Positions 1 to 8,231 of a stretch of DNA of 34,322 nt are shown piece by piece. The number at the start of each line of letters is the position of its first letter. The first letter of the stretch is position 1. The notes under the pieces are model-generated. The model was not told where the DNA came from. It made no database searches and was given only the letters and a program-made list of their open reading frames with translations. Both the position numbers and the translations under genes were made by a program. Location: assembly GCA_028689635.1 (NCBI GenBank), contig JAQVCU010000022.1:1-34322 (forward strand), written 5' to 3'. Source of the DNA: Oscillospiraceae bacterium (lineage in GTDB: Bacteria > Bacillota > Clostridia > Oscillospirales > Ruminococcaceae).

Positions 1-575
1 GGGAACGCCGCCGTGTTCGCCTCGGTGCCCGTGGTGGCGCTGGCGACGCTCGGTATGGTGCCCGCGATCTCCACCCGGACATGCTGGCCGTCATGGACGC
101 CAAAACGCGCCGCGTCCGGCGGGGTCATGTGGATATGGGCTCTGGCGATGATGGCGCAGGCTTTGGCCTCAAGCATACCGCGGGGGCCTACCAGATAGAC
201 GTCCGCCGCGCCGGAGAGATCTCCAGAAAGGTTCACCGGGGCGGAAAGCCCCAGGGCCCGGCAGTCGGTGGCGGAGAGCTCCGCCTGAATGGCGGCGCGT
301 TCCGGCCCCAGCACCGCCACGCCGGCGATCTCCCCCTTAGGGGTGACGATGCGCAGGCGCTGGTCGCTTAAAAACTCCCCGGGCTGGGAGAGATCCCGTT
401 TGCGGGTAAGCTTTGCCCCCGGGCCGAAAAGCGTTTCCACCGCCTGGGCGGTAAGATGCACATGGCGGGCGGAAGCCTCCACGGGAAAGGAGCCGCATCC
501 CTCAGCGCAGGGGGCCGCGGCGGGAAGAGCGGAGAGCACCTGCTCGACGATGGTGCGGATCTGCTGTTCTGTCAT
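1..575 (-). CDS. pduL: PduL-type phosphate acyltransferase (phosphotransacetylase), 3' end outside window
   Basis: Converts acetyl-CoA and phosphate to acetyl phosphate and free CoA, closing the CoA cycle inside the ethanolamine microcompartment. About 191 residues are visible; the C-terminus lies beyond the left edge. The family's two histidine-rich metal-binding motifs are present: ARHVHLT near residue 34 and AHIHMTP further on, with KRDLSQPGEF and VLGPER between them. The first 16 residues (MTEQQIRTIVEQVLSA) form an amphipathic helix followed by an Ala/Pro linker, like known encapsulation peptides. The start is fixed by AAGGAGG just upstream and by an ATGA overlap with the eutT stop, so the two are translationally coupled. 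It replaces the unrelated EutD (Pta-type) enzyme of enteric bacteria. Identification is firm; lumen targeting is inferred. Confidence 0.95.
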   Translation of the reverse strand, partial: MTEQQIRTIVEQVLSALPAAAPCAEGCGSFPVEASARHVHLTAQAVETLFGPGAKLTRKRDLSQPGEFLSDQRLRIVTPKGEIAGVAVLGPERAAIQAELSATDCRALGLSAPVNLSGDLSGAADVYLVGPRGMLEAKACAIIARAHIHMTPPDAARFGVHDGQHVRVEIAGTIPSVASATTGTEANTAAF

Positions 576-1330
576 CGGGAGGAACCTCCTTTTTGATACC
601 AACCGGAAATTACCCGGCAAAAGAGGATATAAACGCCGCTGGAAAGACGGTTGAGATGCTGGATCAGATCCTCCCGGCCCTGGCCCGGCGCGGAAAACGC
701 CGCCGCGGCGCAAAGCTCCACCTCCCGGGCGCGGGCGCGCAGCAGGTTCAGGGAAACCGCCGGCTCCCCCATGGAACAATCCGGAATGGGGTGGTCGATG
801 CCAAAATGCTCTTTGACATGATGGGAGACCTGCCGCAGCTGGGCCTGGGAAAGGCCGAACAGGGGGATATCCGCCAAGGGCTGTTCCTTTACCTCCGCGG
901 CCAGGATCTGCCGGACGTAGTCCAGAACCTCCTGCAGATCCCCGCAAAGGGCGGGGATCCCCTTTTCCAGGGCCAGGACCTGGACCTTGAGGATATCGGC
1001 TTCCAGGGAATCCAAACGGCCGCGAAAAAGGATGCGGGGATGGGTCTTAGGCACCAGAAGGTTGCCCCGCAGATGGGTCATTCCCTCCGGCTTTTCCCGG
1101 TAGCCCTCCCCGGTGACGGCGTCCACATAGGTGCGCCCGCCCTGATCGGGCAGGGGGGTGCGGGTCATGACGCCGGGGGAGGATGGGGCGGAAAACACCA
1201 GTTCGATCCCGCGCTCACGCAAAAATTCCCGCGCCAGAGGGGTAACGAAGGTGTCCGGCGTCACGGTATAAGAGGCGGTTCCTTTGGGCAGCAGCGCCGC
1301 CCTCAGGTTGGCCTCGGTCAAAATTTTCAT
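572..1330 (-). CDS. eutT: Ethanolamine utilization cobalamin adenosyltransferase EutT
   Basis: Transfers the adenosyl group of ATP to cob(I)alamin, supplying the coenzyme for EutBC. The protein has 252 residues (enteric EutT about 267). It shares the family N-terminus (ITEA/LTEANLR-type), the region around GMTHLRGNLLVPKTHPRI at residues 83-100, and the C-terminal signature LNRLSSGVY. The HX11CCX2C metal-binding motif of Salmonella EutT is missing: no CCxxC lies before the conserved THL (residues 85-87). The enzyme may therefore be of the metal-independent type. It follows a strong intercistronic hairpin after eutM, has a GGAGGTGAT Shine-Dalgarno, and overlaps pduL by ATGA. Confidence 0.92.
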   Translation of the reverse strand: MKILTEANLRAALLPKGTASYTVTPDTFVTPLAREFLRERGIELVFSAPSSPGVMTRTPLPDQGGRTYVDAVTGEGYREKPEGMTHLRGNLLVPKTHPRILFRGRLDSLEADILKVQVLALEKGIPALCGDLQEVLDYVRQILAAEVKEQPLADIPLFGLSQAQLRQVSHHVKEHFGIDHPIPDCSMGEPAVSLNLLRARAREVELCAAAAFSAPGQGREDLIQHLNRLSSGVYILFCRVISGWYQKGGSSR

Positions 1331-1364
1331 GGGAAACGTATCACCTCCGGCTCACTGCAGTTTC

Positions 1365-1397
1365 CGCCAAAAGCGCCCCAGGGGGGCGTCTTTGGCG
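1365..1397 (-). other. Strong intercistronic hairpin between eutM and eutT
   Basis: CGCCAAAGACGCCCC, a 3-base loop, and GGGGCGCTTTTGGCG pair at 14 of 15 positions in the transcript. There is no following T-run, so it is not a normal intrinsic terminator. It sits directly after the shell-protein genes and could protect the 3' end of a processed eutM message, or partly reduce readthrough into eutT; both roles are inferred. Confidence 0.6.
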
Positions 1398-1416
1398 TGT
1401 CAGAAAGGGCAGCGGG

Positions 1417-1713
1417 TCAGCGGTCGCTGGTGTTCAGGGTGGGCAGGATGTACTCCACCTCGCCATGGGGGCGGGGGATGACGTGGACGGAGACAAGCTC
1501 GCCCACCTTGGAGGCCGCTGCGGCCCCGGCGTCGGTAGCCGCTTTGACAGCGCCTACATCGCCGCGCACCATGACGGTGACCAGGCCGCCGCCCACGTGG
1601 ACTTTGCCGATAAGGTTGACGTTGGCGGCCTTGACCATGGCATCCGCCGCTTCGATAGAACCGACGAGACCTTTGGTCTCGACCATACCCAGAGCCTGTA
1701 AAGATTCAGCCAT
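1417..1713 (-). CDS. eutM: BMC-H microcompartment shell protein EutM (copy 2 in transcription order)
   Basis: A 98-residue single-BMC-domain protein that forms the hexagonal tiles of the shell facets. It has the family start [18 protein letters not shown], the [20 protein letters not shown] core, and the [11 protein letters not shown] end. It is nearly identical to the neighbouring copy, differing only at residues 18 (Gly here, Ala there) and 74 (Val here, Ile there). Even the Shine-Dalgarno region (AGGAGGAATTTTATT) is the same. The C-terminal tail PTLNTSDR is shared. Identification as a BMC-H shell protein is certain; the EutM rather than PduA/J name rests on the eut context. Confidence 0.96.
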   Translation of the reverse strand: MAESLQALGMVETKGLVGSIEAADAMVKAANVNLIGKVHVGGGLVTVMVRGDVGAVKAATDAGAAAASKVGELVSVHVIPRPHGEVEYILPTLNTSDR

Positions 1714-1753
1714 AATAAAATTCCTCCTGAAAAATGTTTTGATCGGATGGTGT

Positions 1754-2050
1754 TCAGCGGTCGCTGGTGTTCAGCGTGGGAAGGATGTACTCCACTTCGC
1801 CGTGGGGGCGGGGGATGACGTGGACGGAAATGAGCTCGCCCACCTTGGAGGCCGCTGCGGCCCCGGCGTCGGTGGCCGCTTTGACAGCGCCTACGTCGCC
1901 GCGCACCATGACGGTGACCAGGCCGCCGCCTACGTGGACTTTGCCGATAAGGTTGACGTTGGCGGCTTTGACCATGGCGTCCGCCGCTTCGATGGAGGCC
2001 ACGAGGCCTTTGGTTTCGACCATGCCCAGAGCCTGTAAAGATTCAGCCAT
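1754..2050 (-). CDS. eutM: BMC-H microcompartment shell protein EutM (copy 1 in transcription order)
   Basis: A 98-residue BMC-H shell protein, the upstream member of the tandem pair after eutE. It matches the other copy in 96 of 98 residues. The Gly-rich stretch VHVGGGL (residues 38-44) contributes the central pore region in this family. The residue 18 change lies in the first helix/strand area and the residue 74 change near the last strand; both are conservative. It follows eutE by about 64 bases and has its own AGGAGGAATTTTATT ribosome site. Two gene copies may simply raise the dose of the most abundant shell tile. Confidence 0.96.
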   Translation of the reverse strand: MAESLQALGMVETKGLVASIEAADAMVKAANVNLIGKVHVGGGLVTVMVRGDVGAVKAATDAGAAAASKVGELISVHVIPRPHGEVEYILPTLNTSDR

Positions 2051-2114
2051 AATAAAATTCCTCCTGTGTGATTCAATTTATCAAAATAGCTTTTTGCTTT
2101 GGCAGCGGGGAAAG

Positions 2115-3608
2115 TCAGCCGCCCAGGCGGGCGATGACGGCGCGGGTGATGGCCTCGATATCCTCCCGGCTAAAGGGCGCGGGGGAGGTGGGGGCCTGTG
2201 CGGGGGCCCGGCGGGCGGGGGAGGAAGAAACGGGGGAGGCGCTTTGCAGCTCCTCCAGTTCCCGGACGCCCCAGGCCACCCGGCGGATGTTGATCAGGTT
2301 GAGGGGGGTGATGTTATCGCTGGTGGCGCTTCCGCCTACAGCGCCGCAGCCCAGGGTGAGGGCCGGGGCCAGATTGGTGGTGGCCCCCACGCCGCCCAGG
2401 GCGCCGGGGGTGTTCACCAACAGGCGGGACACCGGTTTTTTCAGGGCAAATTCCCGGATCACATCCATGTTTTTGGAATGGATGGTCATGGTGTGGCCGG
2501 CGCCCTCGTTTTGCAAAATGGCGATGGAACGCTCGCAGGCCGATTCCCAGGAATCCTCCACATAAAAGGCCAGCACCGGGCAGAGCTTTTCGCGGGCATA
2601 GGGGTTTTGCCGGGAGACCTCCGTCTGCCGGGAGATCAGCACCCGGGTTCCGGCGGGGATGGAAATGCCGGCCATTTCGGCGATAGCCCCGGCGGTCTTG
2701 CCGACGATGCGGGGGTTCATGGTGCCGTTGGCCCGCAGCAGGAAGCCGGAGAGCTTTTGAGACTGCTCGCCGGTGAGGAAATAGCCGCCCTGCCGGAGGG
2801 CCTCCTCCTCCACCTGTTTTTCAATGCAGCGCTCGGTGACGATGGACTGTTCCGACGCGCAGATGGTGCCGTTGTCGAAAGTCTTGCTGTCAAAGATATG
2901 CTTGATGGCCAGGGGGATGTCGGCGGTGCGCTCGATGTAGGAGGGGCCGTTGCCCGGGCCAACGCCGATGGCGGGGTTGCCGGAGCTGTAGGCCGCCCGC
3001 ACCATGGCTTCGCCTCCCGTGGCCAGGATGACGCCGATATCCCGGCTGGTGAGCAGGGCGTTGGTGGCCTCCATGGTGGTAAGGCTGATGCATTCCACGG
3101 CGCCGTCCGGGGCGCCGGCCCGCTTGGCCGCCGCCTGGATGATCTTCACCGTTTCTACGATGCATTTTTTAGCACCTGGGTGGGGGCTGATGACGATGGA
3201 ATTGCCCGCCTTGAGGGAGATGATGGATTTGTACATGGCGGTGGAGGTGGGATTGGTGGAGGGGATGAGGGCCGCCACCACCCCCATGGGGACTCCGATC
3301 TCCATGAGGCCTTTCGCCCGGTCCTCAGAGAGGACCCCGGCGGTCTTCATGTCTTTGATGAAATCCCAGGTAATGGCGCTGCCCAGCAGGTTTTTGAGCA
3401 CCTTATCCTGCCAACGGCCAAAGCCGGTCTCCTCGGCGGCCATTTTGGCCAGGGGCTCGGCATGGGCGGCGCAGTCGGAGGCAATGGCCGCGCAGATACT
3501 GTCCAGCTGCTTCTGGCTGAAGGTGGCCAGAGTTTTCTGCGCTGTCTTTGCCCGGGCGATGAGATCCCGCACCTCCTGAATGGACTGCAGATCCCGGTCA
3601 AGGGTCAT
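2115..3608 (-). CDS. eutE: CoA-acylating acetaldehyde dehydrogenase EutE with C-terminal encapsulation peptide
   Basis: Oxidises acetaldehyde to acetyl-CoA with NAD+ and CoA in the microcompartment lumen. The 497 residues form an aldehyde-dehydrogenase fold: PSTNPTSTAMYKSI near 116-129, the glycine-rich ATGGEAMVRAAYSSG at 196-210, and the catalytic cysteine at about Cys250 in the TICASEQS motif. The catalytic domain ends near residue 456. An Ala/Pro/Ser-rich linker (about 457-478) leads to a final amphipathic helix, FSREDIEAITRAVIARLGG (479-497). That looks like an encapsulation peptide placed at the C-terminus; enteric EutE has it at the N-terminus. ATG start with AAAAGGAG about ten bases upstream. 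Confidence 0.96.
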   Translation of the reverse strand: MTLDRDLQSIQEVRDLIARAKTAQKTLATFSQKQLDSICAAIASDCAAHAEPLAKMAAEETGFGRWQDKVLKNLLGSAITWDFIKDMKTAGVLSEDRAKGLMEIGVPMGVVAALIPSTNPTSTAMYKSIISLKAGNSIVISPHPGAKKCIVETVKIIQAAAKRAGAPDGAVECISLTTMEATNALLTSRDIGVILATGGEAMVRAAYSSGNPAIGVGPGNGPSYIERTADIPLAIKHIFDSKTFDNGTICASEQSIVTERCIEKQVEEEALRQGGYFLTGEQSQKLSGFLLRANGTMNPRIVGKTAGAIAEMAGISIPAGTRVLISRQTEVSRQNPYAREKLCPVLAFYVEDSWESACERSIAILQNEGAGHTMTIHSKNMDVIREFALKKPVSRLLVNTPGALGGVGATTNLAPALTLGCGAVGGSATSDNITPLNLINIRRVAWGVRELEELQSASPVSSSPARRAPAQAPTSPAPFSREDIEAITRAVIARLGG

Positions 3609-3625
3609 ATGGATTCACTCCTTTT

Positions 3626-3674
3626 CGGGGCGTGGCCCCGGCGGTTTATAGGGTCGCTCTCCGGCCGGGGCCGG
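3626..3674 (-). other. Two GC-rich hairpins in the eutL-eutE gap
   Basis: CGGGGC-GTG-GCCCCG (3626-3640) lies directly before the eutE Shine-Dalgarno, and CCGGCC-GG-GGCCGG (3661-3674) lies just after the eutL stop. Neither has a T-run. They may influence message processing or eutE translation; no function can be shown from sequence. Confidence 0.4.
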
Positions 3675-3679
3675 CGCGG

Positions 3680-4333
3680 TCAGTAGCGCAAAGGGTTTTC
3701 GGCAATTTCGCAGACGGTGTTGGCAAAGGCCTCGCAGGCGGCGCGGCAGGCGGCCTGCTCCCCGGTGAGGAGCCCTCCGGCGAAGTTCGTCTCGGTGGGC
3801 GGGCCATAATAGAGATCCAAAGTGACGGCGGCGGCTTTAAGGGCCGCGTCTAAGCCCAGAGTGGCCTCCAGGGGCGGGGCGATCAGATAGGCCATGGCCG
3901 TGCCCTCGGCAACGCCCGCCTGGGCGGAGAGATAGGAGCCTGTGCGGGAGATGCAATGGGCAAAATAGACGATGGAATCGCCGTCGTCGGCGCTGTAAAA
4001 GCAGGCGTCGTTTTCGATATAGCTGACGGCGGCCTGCAGCCCGCTGCGAACCTCCTCCGGGTTGGGGCCGCAGAGGATGCCGATGAATTCACCGGCCAGA
4101 CGGGTACTTGCATTGGAGGCGCCGGCATACATGCTTTTGGCGTAGGCCACCCGGACGTCGGCTTTTTTGGTGGCCTCGTCCAGGGCGGCGTAGGAGACGT
4201 CGTCGCAGTCGGTGGTGATGACCCCGAGACTGCGGTCGGCCCCGGGAACCGAGAGGGCGGTAAGAAGCATGGGGTCGGCGTTGGGGATCATCTTAATGCT
4301 CAGCACCTTGGTGCGGATGGGATCGTGCTTCAA
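3680..4333 (-). CDS. eutL: BMC-T microcompartment shell protein EutL
   Basis: A trimeric shell protein with two fused BMC domains; in known EutL structures it forms pseudohexagons with three small or one gated large pore. At 217 residues it matches the E. coli length (219). It keeps family stretches such as SLGVITTDCDDVSY, ADEATKK-like ALDEATKKADV, GPNPEEVRSGL, RTGSYLSAQAG, AYLIAPPLEAT and GEQAACRAACEAF. It lies between eutC and eutE, 17 bases after the eutC stop. No oddity is seen. Confidence 0.96.
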   Translation of the reverse strand: MKHDPIRTKVLSIKMIPNADPMLLTALSVPGADRSLGVITTDCDDVSYAALDEATKKADVRVAYAKSMYAGASNASTRLAGEFIGILCGPNPEEVRSGLQAAVSYIENDACFYSADDGDSIVYFAHCISRTGSYLSAQAGVAEGTAMAYLIAPPLEATLGLDAALKAAAVTLDLYYGPPTETNFAGGLLTGEQAACRAACEAFANTVCEIAENPLRY

Positions 4334-4350
4334 AGCGCGCGCCCCCTTTC

Positions 4351-5262
4351 TTATTTTTTCAGATCCACGCCGCTGGCGCGGGCTTTGAGGACCGTTTCGA
4401 TGAGGTCGGCGATGTAGGCGCCCGCCTCCACGGCGGGAATGCCTTCTTTGTGGATGTTGGAGACCACCGTCCGCCGGGCCTCCGGCATCCCCACCTTCGC
4501 TTCAAAGGAGATATAGGCGCTCATGCTTTCGGCAGTGGCAAGGCCGGGGCGCTCCCCGATGAGGCTGCACACCACCGTGGCGCCCAGGGTTTCGGCGATA
4601 CGGTCCTGGGCGGCCACCCGGGCGTTCTTGACAAAAAAGGGCGTTCCCGTCTGGATCCCTTTGGCTTTGAGCCCCTCCAACAGCACCGGCAGCAGGTCGG
4701 GCGCGTTGGTGGATACGGCGGTGGAGGAGAGCCCGTCGCAGACAATGATCTGCACCTGGGGGCTTTTCTGGCAGCGGGAGCGGATCAGCTCCAACGCCTC
4801 CTCTGAAAAATCCCGTCCCAGATCCGGCCGGGTGACGAACTCGTTTTTATCGGCGCATTTGGTGCTGACGGTAAAAAGCCCTAAGGCTTCCATCCGCTTT
4901 TCATCCACATCCAAAAAGACGGCGTCCCGGGCGGCGGCGTGATCCGCCCGCAGGGTGAGCAGGGTCTTGGTGTTCAGGCGGGGCCCGGCCCTTCCCACGC
5001 CAATACGGGCCGGCGTGCGGGATTTCATGCGGATGAGGGCGTCATAATCCGCCGGGTGTTCCAGCAGAGGGATGGCCTTTTGCTCCGGCGAGGTGATGTC
5101 CGCCAGGGCAAAATCGCCCGCCGGGGCCATCGACGGCGCAGAGGGGGCCGGGGCCGCCGGGATCGCCGGGGCGGGGCCCTTGGGGGAAGGGGCGGGAGCC
5201 CCGCGGCCCAATTCCGCCACGACCTGGCTGACGATCTGTTCGATCAGGCTTTGTTCCAGCAT
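4351..5262 (-). CDS. eutC: Ethanolamine ammonia-lyase small subunit EutC
   Basis: Small subunit of the adenosylcobalamin-dependent enzyme that splits ethanolamine into acetaldehyde and ammonia. It has 303 residues (E. coli 295). Conserved blocks include RIGVGRAGPRLNTKTLL, VTRPDLGRDFSEEA, VCDGLSSTAV, GTPFFVKNARV, LIGERPGL and SNIHKEGIPAVEAGAYI. The first 18 residues (LEQSLIEQIVSQVVAELG) form an amphipathic helix, followed by an Ala/Pro linker to about residue 48. This matches the N-terminal encapsulation signal of enteric EutC. The gene starts three bases after eutB ends, so the two subunits are made in step. Confidence 0.97.
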   Translation of the reverse strand: MLEQSLIEQIVSQVVAELGRGAPAPSPKGPAPAIPAAPAPSAPSMAPAGDFALADITSPEQKAIPLLEHPADYDALIRMKSRTPARIGVGRAGPRLNTKTLLTLRADHAAARDAVFLDVDEKRMEALGLFTVSTKCADKNEFVTRPDLGRDFSEEALELIRSRCQKSPQVQIIVCDGLSSTAVSTNAPDLLPVLLEGLKAKGIQTGTPFFVKNARVAAQDRIAETLGATVVCSLIGERPGLATAESMSAYISFEAKVGMPEARRTVVSNIHKEGIPAVEAGAYIADLIETVLKARASGVDLKK

Positions 5263-5265
5263 GGC

Positions 5266-6642
5266 TTATCCCCTCCCTTTTGCGGTAAAGATCGTCGGAT
5301 CTCCGGCCCGGCTGGTGAGTTTTCCATCCCGGGTGATCCCCATTTTTTCCAGCCACTCGTCGAACTCCCGGATGGGGCGCAGGCCCAAAACCTCCCGGAT
5401 GGCGGTGGCGTCGTGATAGGAGTTGGTCTGGTAGTTGAGCATGATATCGTCGCTGGTGGGGACGCCGATGACGTAGTTGACCCCTGCCGCGCCCAGCAGC
5501 ACAGCCAGGTTTTCCACGTCGTTCTGGTCGGCCATCATGTGGTTGGTGTAGCAGCAGTCACAGCCCATGGGGATACCGGAAAGCTTGCCCATAAAGTGAT
5601 CCTCCAGCCCAGCCCGGATGACCTGGCGGCTGTCGTAGAGGTATTCCGGCCCGATAAAGCCCACCACGGTGTTGACCATAAAAGGGGAAAAATTGCGGGC
5701 ATAGGCGTAGCAGCGGGCCTCCATGGTCACCTGGTCGGCCCCGTAATGGGAGCCGGAGGAGAGCTCGCTGCCCTGGCCGGTCTCGAAGTACAGCACATTG
5801 GGGCCGGCGGCGGTACCCCGGCGCCGCAGCAGTTCCTGGGCTTCCAGGATGGTATCGGTGCCAAAGCCGAAAGCGCGGTTGCCCTTTTCGCTGCCAGCAA
5901 TGGACTGGAAGATCATATCGCAGGGGGCGCCGTTCTTTACCGCTTCGATCTGGGTGGTGATATGGCCCAGAACGCAGATCTGGGTGGGGATCTCGAATTG
6001 GTTTTTGACCTCGTCAAAGCGCTTGAGCACTTCGGTGAGGCTGGCCGCCGTATCCCCGGAAGGGTTCAGGCCGATGAGGGCGTCGCCGCAGCCGAAGGAA
6101 AGCCCCTCAAAAAGAGAAGCGGTGATGCCCTCCACGTTATCGGTGGTGTGGTTGGGCTGCAGCCGGGTGGAAAAGGTGCCCCGCAGGCCGATGGTGGTGT
6201 TGCAGGTGGCGGGGACGCGCACCTTGTTCGCGGCGTAGATGAGATCCAGATTGGACATCAGCTTCGCCACGGCGGCCACCATTTCCGCGGTCAGCCCTTT
6301 GGAGATCCGTCGGATATCCGCTTCGGTGGTCCTATAATCCAGCAGCCATTCCCGCAGCTCGGCCACCGTCCAGTTGCGGATGCCGGCGTAAATGGTCTCG
6401 TTGAGGCCGTCTTGATTGAGGCGGGTAACGTCGTCCTCCTCATAGGGCGCCACGGGGTTCTCCCGCAGGGCGGAGAGCAGCATACCGGAGAGCACTTCCT
6501 TGGCGGCGACGCGCTCCATATCCGAAGCGGCGGCCACCCCAGCCAAAATATCGCCGGATTTAAGTTCGTTTGCCTTGGCCAGCACTTCCTTTACGGTATC
6601 GAAGGAATAGATCTGACCGGCGAGCAGGGTCTGAAAGCTCAT
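5266..6642 (-). CDS. eutB: Ethanolamine ammonia-lyase large subunit EutB
   Basis: Catalytic large subunit of ethanolamine ammonia-lyase; it forms a TIM barrel holding the substrate and adenosylcobalamin with EutC. At 458 residues it is full length (E. coli 453). Recognisable family stretches include TLLAGQIYSF at the N-terminus, VPATCNTTIG, LQPNHTTDNVEGI, GLNPSGDT, YFETGQGSELSSGSHYGADQ, VVGFIGPEYL, GIPMGCDCCYTNHM and NYQTNSYHD. The start has a GGGAGGGAGACCCC ribosome site. It lies 76 bases after eutA, in a gap holding two small hairpins. No missing key region is seen. Confidence 0.98.
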   Translation of the reverse strand: MSFQTLLAGQIYSFDTVKEVLAKANELKSGDILAGVAAASDMERVAAKEVLSGMLLSALRENPVAPYEEDDVTRLNQDGLNETIYAGIRNWTVAELREWLLDYRTTEADIRRISKGLTAEMVAAVAKLMSNLDLIYAANKVRVPATCNTTIGLRGTFSTRLQPNHTTDNVEGITASLFEGLSFGCGDALIGLNPSGDTAASLTEVLKRFDEVKNQFEIPTQICVLGHITTQIEAVKNGAPCDMIFQSIAGSEKGNRAFGFGTDTILEAQELLRRRGTAAGPNVLYFETGQGSELSSGSHYGADQVTMEARCYAYARNFSPFMVNTVVGFIGPEYLYDSRQVIRAGLEDHFMGKLSGIPMGCDCCYTNHMMADQNDVENLAVLLGAAGVNYVIGVPTSDDIMLNYQTNSYHDATAIREVLGLRPIREFDEWLEKMGITRDGKLTSRAGDPTIFTAKGRG

Positions 6643-6718
6643 GGGGTCTCCCTCCCAAAGGTTGAGATAGCGGGCCTTGCCCGAAGTATGATGCGGCCGG
6701 AACCGGCAGGGACAAAGG

Positions 6719-8152
6719 TCAGCCGAAGATGAGGGTCTTGACCACCACGGGGATGACCAGGCCGTTCATCAGGGGCTTTCCCAGGTCGAGAAAATCGTTC
6801 TGCTCCACCCGGATCGAATCGATGGAGATGACAGGCCGCCTTGACAGAAGGCTTTGCCGCAGGCATTGGCCCAGGGCTTTGGCCATGTCGCTGTGTACTG
6901 CCAGGATCAGGGGAAGGCCGGCGGGGAGCAGGGGATCCAGCGCCGCGGCCACGGTTTTGGCCAGGCTCAGAAGCTCCCCATAGGACGGGCTCTTTTTGCC
7001 GTCCAGGGCGAGGACCATATGGTCGCTGTCGCATTGGCTAAGAAACCAGCGGGCCTTTTGCTCCAAAAACTCCCGGTCTCCGGCAAAGCAGCGCTGCTGC
7101 TCTTCCTGCGAAAGCTTGAGCACTGGCAGGTTTTTCAGCGGAAACAGGCCGGGATCGTAGGCGATGGTACTGCCGGAAATGGAGGTGGTATAGGTGCCGG
7201 CCCCCACCACCGTGGCGCGGATGGTCTCCCTGGCGGGGATGACCCGGAAGGCGGAGAACAGGCGGCCCCGGCGGATGGAATCCCCCAGCAGGACGCCGAT
7301 GTCCCCATATTGCAGCGGGTCCTTCCCGCTTTGATAGATACAGTCCGCCACGCCGCCGGAAAAGCACACCGCCCGAATGGGCCGGGATGGAGAAAAAGGC
7401 GTGCTGCCCGCGGTGCGGATCTCCTCCAAAAGAGGGGAGGGTTCCGACACACCCAACAGCTCTTCCAGCAGCTGGGCCATGGCGTCGCAAAGGCTTTTTA
7501 AGACGGAAAGATCGGTGCGGCGGCCCGTCTCCAGGGAAAGATGATGGAACCGGGCGATACGGGCGGCGCTGGGGCTCACATAGGTCACCGTCATATCCGC
7601 GTCCAGGCGCACCTGCCTTCCGCCGATATCCACACAGCCGCGGTCCCGGGCCTCGCCGCAGTCAAAAAGGATCACGTTGGTGGTGCCGCCGCCGATATCC
7701 AGGTTGACGGTGACGGCGGCGTTCTCCTCGGAATACTGCTGGGCGCCGCTGCCCTTGCCCGCAATGACCGATTCCAGATCCGGCCCGGCGGTGGAGACGA
7801 CAAAATCCCCGGCAAAGCCGCTGAGCTTTTCCAGCACCAGGGCGGCGTTTTCCTTGCGGGCCGATTCCCCGGTGATGATGACGGCGCCGGTGCCGGTATC
7901 CGCAGGGGTGACACCCGCCTGCCGGAATTCCGCGGCCACGATCTCCCGCACGGCGTCGCCGTCGATGAGGTATTCGTTTGCCAGGGGCGTTTGGTGGACG
8001 GGGCTTTTGTAGACGACTTCCTTCTGCACAATGGATACCCGGGGGACGGAAAAATATCCGGCGGTATCTTCCATTGTAAGGCGGCTGAAGATCACCTGGG
8101 TGGTGGAGGTGCCGATGTCGATCCCTACGCTGAGGAACTGATCCGAATTCAT
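6719..8152 (-). CDS. eutA: Ethanolamine ammonia-lyase reactivating factor EutA
   Basis: A chaperone-like ATPase of the actin/Hsp70 fold that removes damaged cobalamin from inactivated EutBC. It is first in the antitermination-controlled part of the operon. The chosen ATG at 8152 gives 477 residues starting MNSDQFLSVGIDIG and has GGAGGGAAGCGCC just before it. A longer frame exists upstream but would read through the leader terminator, so it is rejected. ATP-binding signatures are VGIDIGTSTTQ (8-18) and a second NLDIGGGTTN. E. coli EutA is about 467 residues. Confidence 0.95.
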   Translation of the reverse strand: MNSDQFLSVGIDIGTSTTQVIFSRLTMEDTAGYFSVPRVSIVQKEVVYKSPVHQTPLANEYLIDGDAVREIVAAEFRQAGVTPADTGTGAVIITGESARKENAALVLEKLSGFAGDFVVSTAGPDLESVIAGKGSGAQQYSEENAAVTVNLDIGGGTTNVILFDCGEARDRGCVDIGGRQVRLDADMTVTYVSPSAARIARFHHLSLETGRRTDLSVLKSLCDAMAQLLEELLGVSEPSPLLEEIRTAGSTPFSPSRPIRAVCFSGGVADCIYQSGKDPLQYGDIGVLLGDSIRRGRLFSAFRVIPARETIRATVVGAGTYTTSISGSTIAYDPGLFPLKNLPVLKLSQEEQQRCFAGDREFLEQKARWFLSQCDSDHMVLALDGKKSPSYGELLSLAKTVAAALDPLLPAGLPLILAVHSDMAKALGQCLRQSLLSRRPVISIDSIRVEQNDFLDLGKPLMNGLVIPVVVKTLIFG

Positions 8153-8192
8153 GGCGCTTCCCTCCCTGCGGCGATTAGGATCTGCAAAAAAC

Positions 8193-8231
8193 AAAAAAAG
8201 ACTAAAACAGCAAAAGCATCCTTGCTGTTTT
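8193..8231 (-). terminator. Intrinsic terminator in the eutA leader
   Basis: AAAACAGCAA and TTGCTGTTTT pair perfectly (10 bp) around an 8-base loop, followed by AGTC and seven T. It lies between the promoter and the eutA ATG, so it must be overcome for eutA-and-downstream expression. Fits regulated attenuation by EutV. Confidence 0.85.

Larger units (their letters stand above)
1417..2066. repeat. eutM: Tandem duplication of eutM, 337-bp period
   Basis: The two eutM genes and their upstream 16 bases (1711-1729 and 2048-2066, both reading cataataaaattcctcctg) repeat with a period of 337 bp. By hand count there are about 19 mismatches over the 297-bp coding parts, and only two change an amino acid. 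Similarity stops abruptly just upstream of the Shine-Dalgarno sites. Confidence 0.9.
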
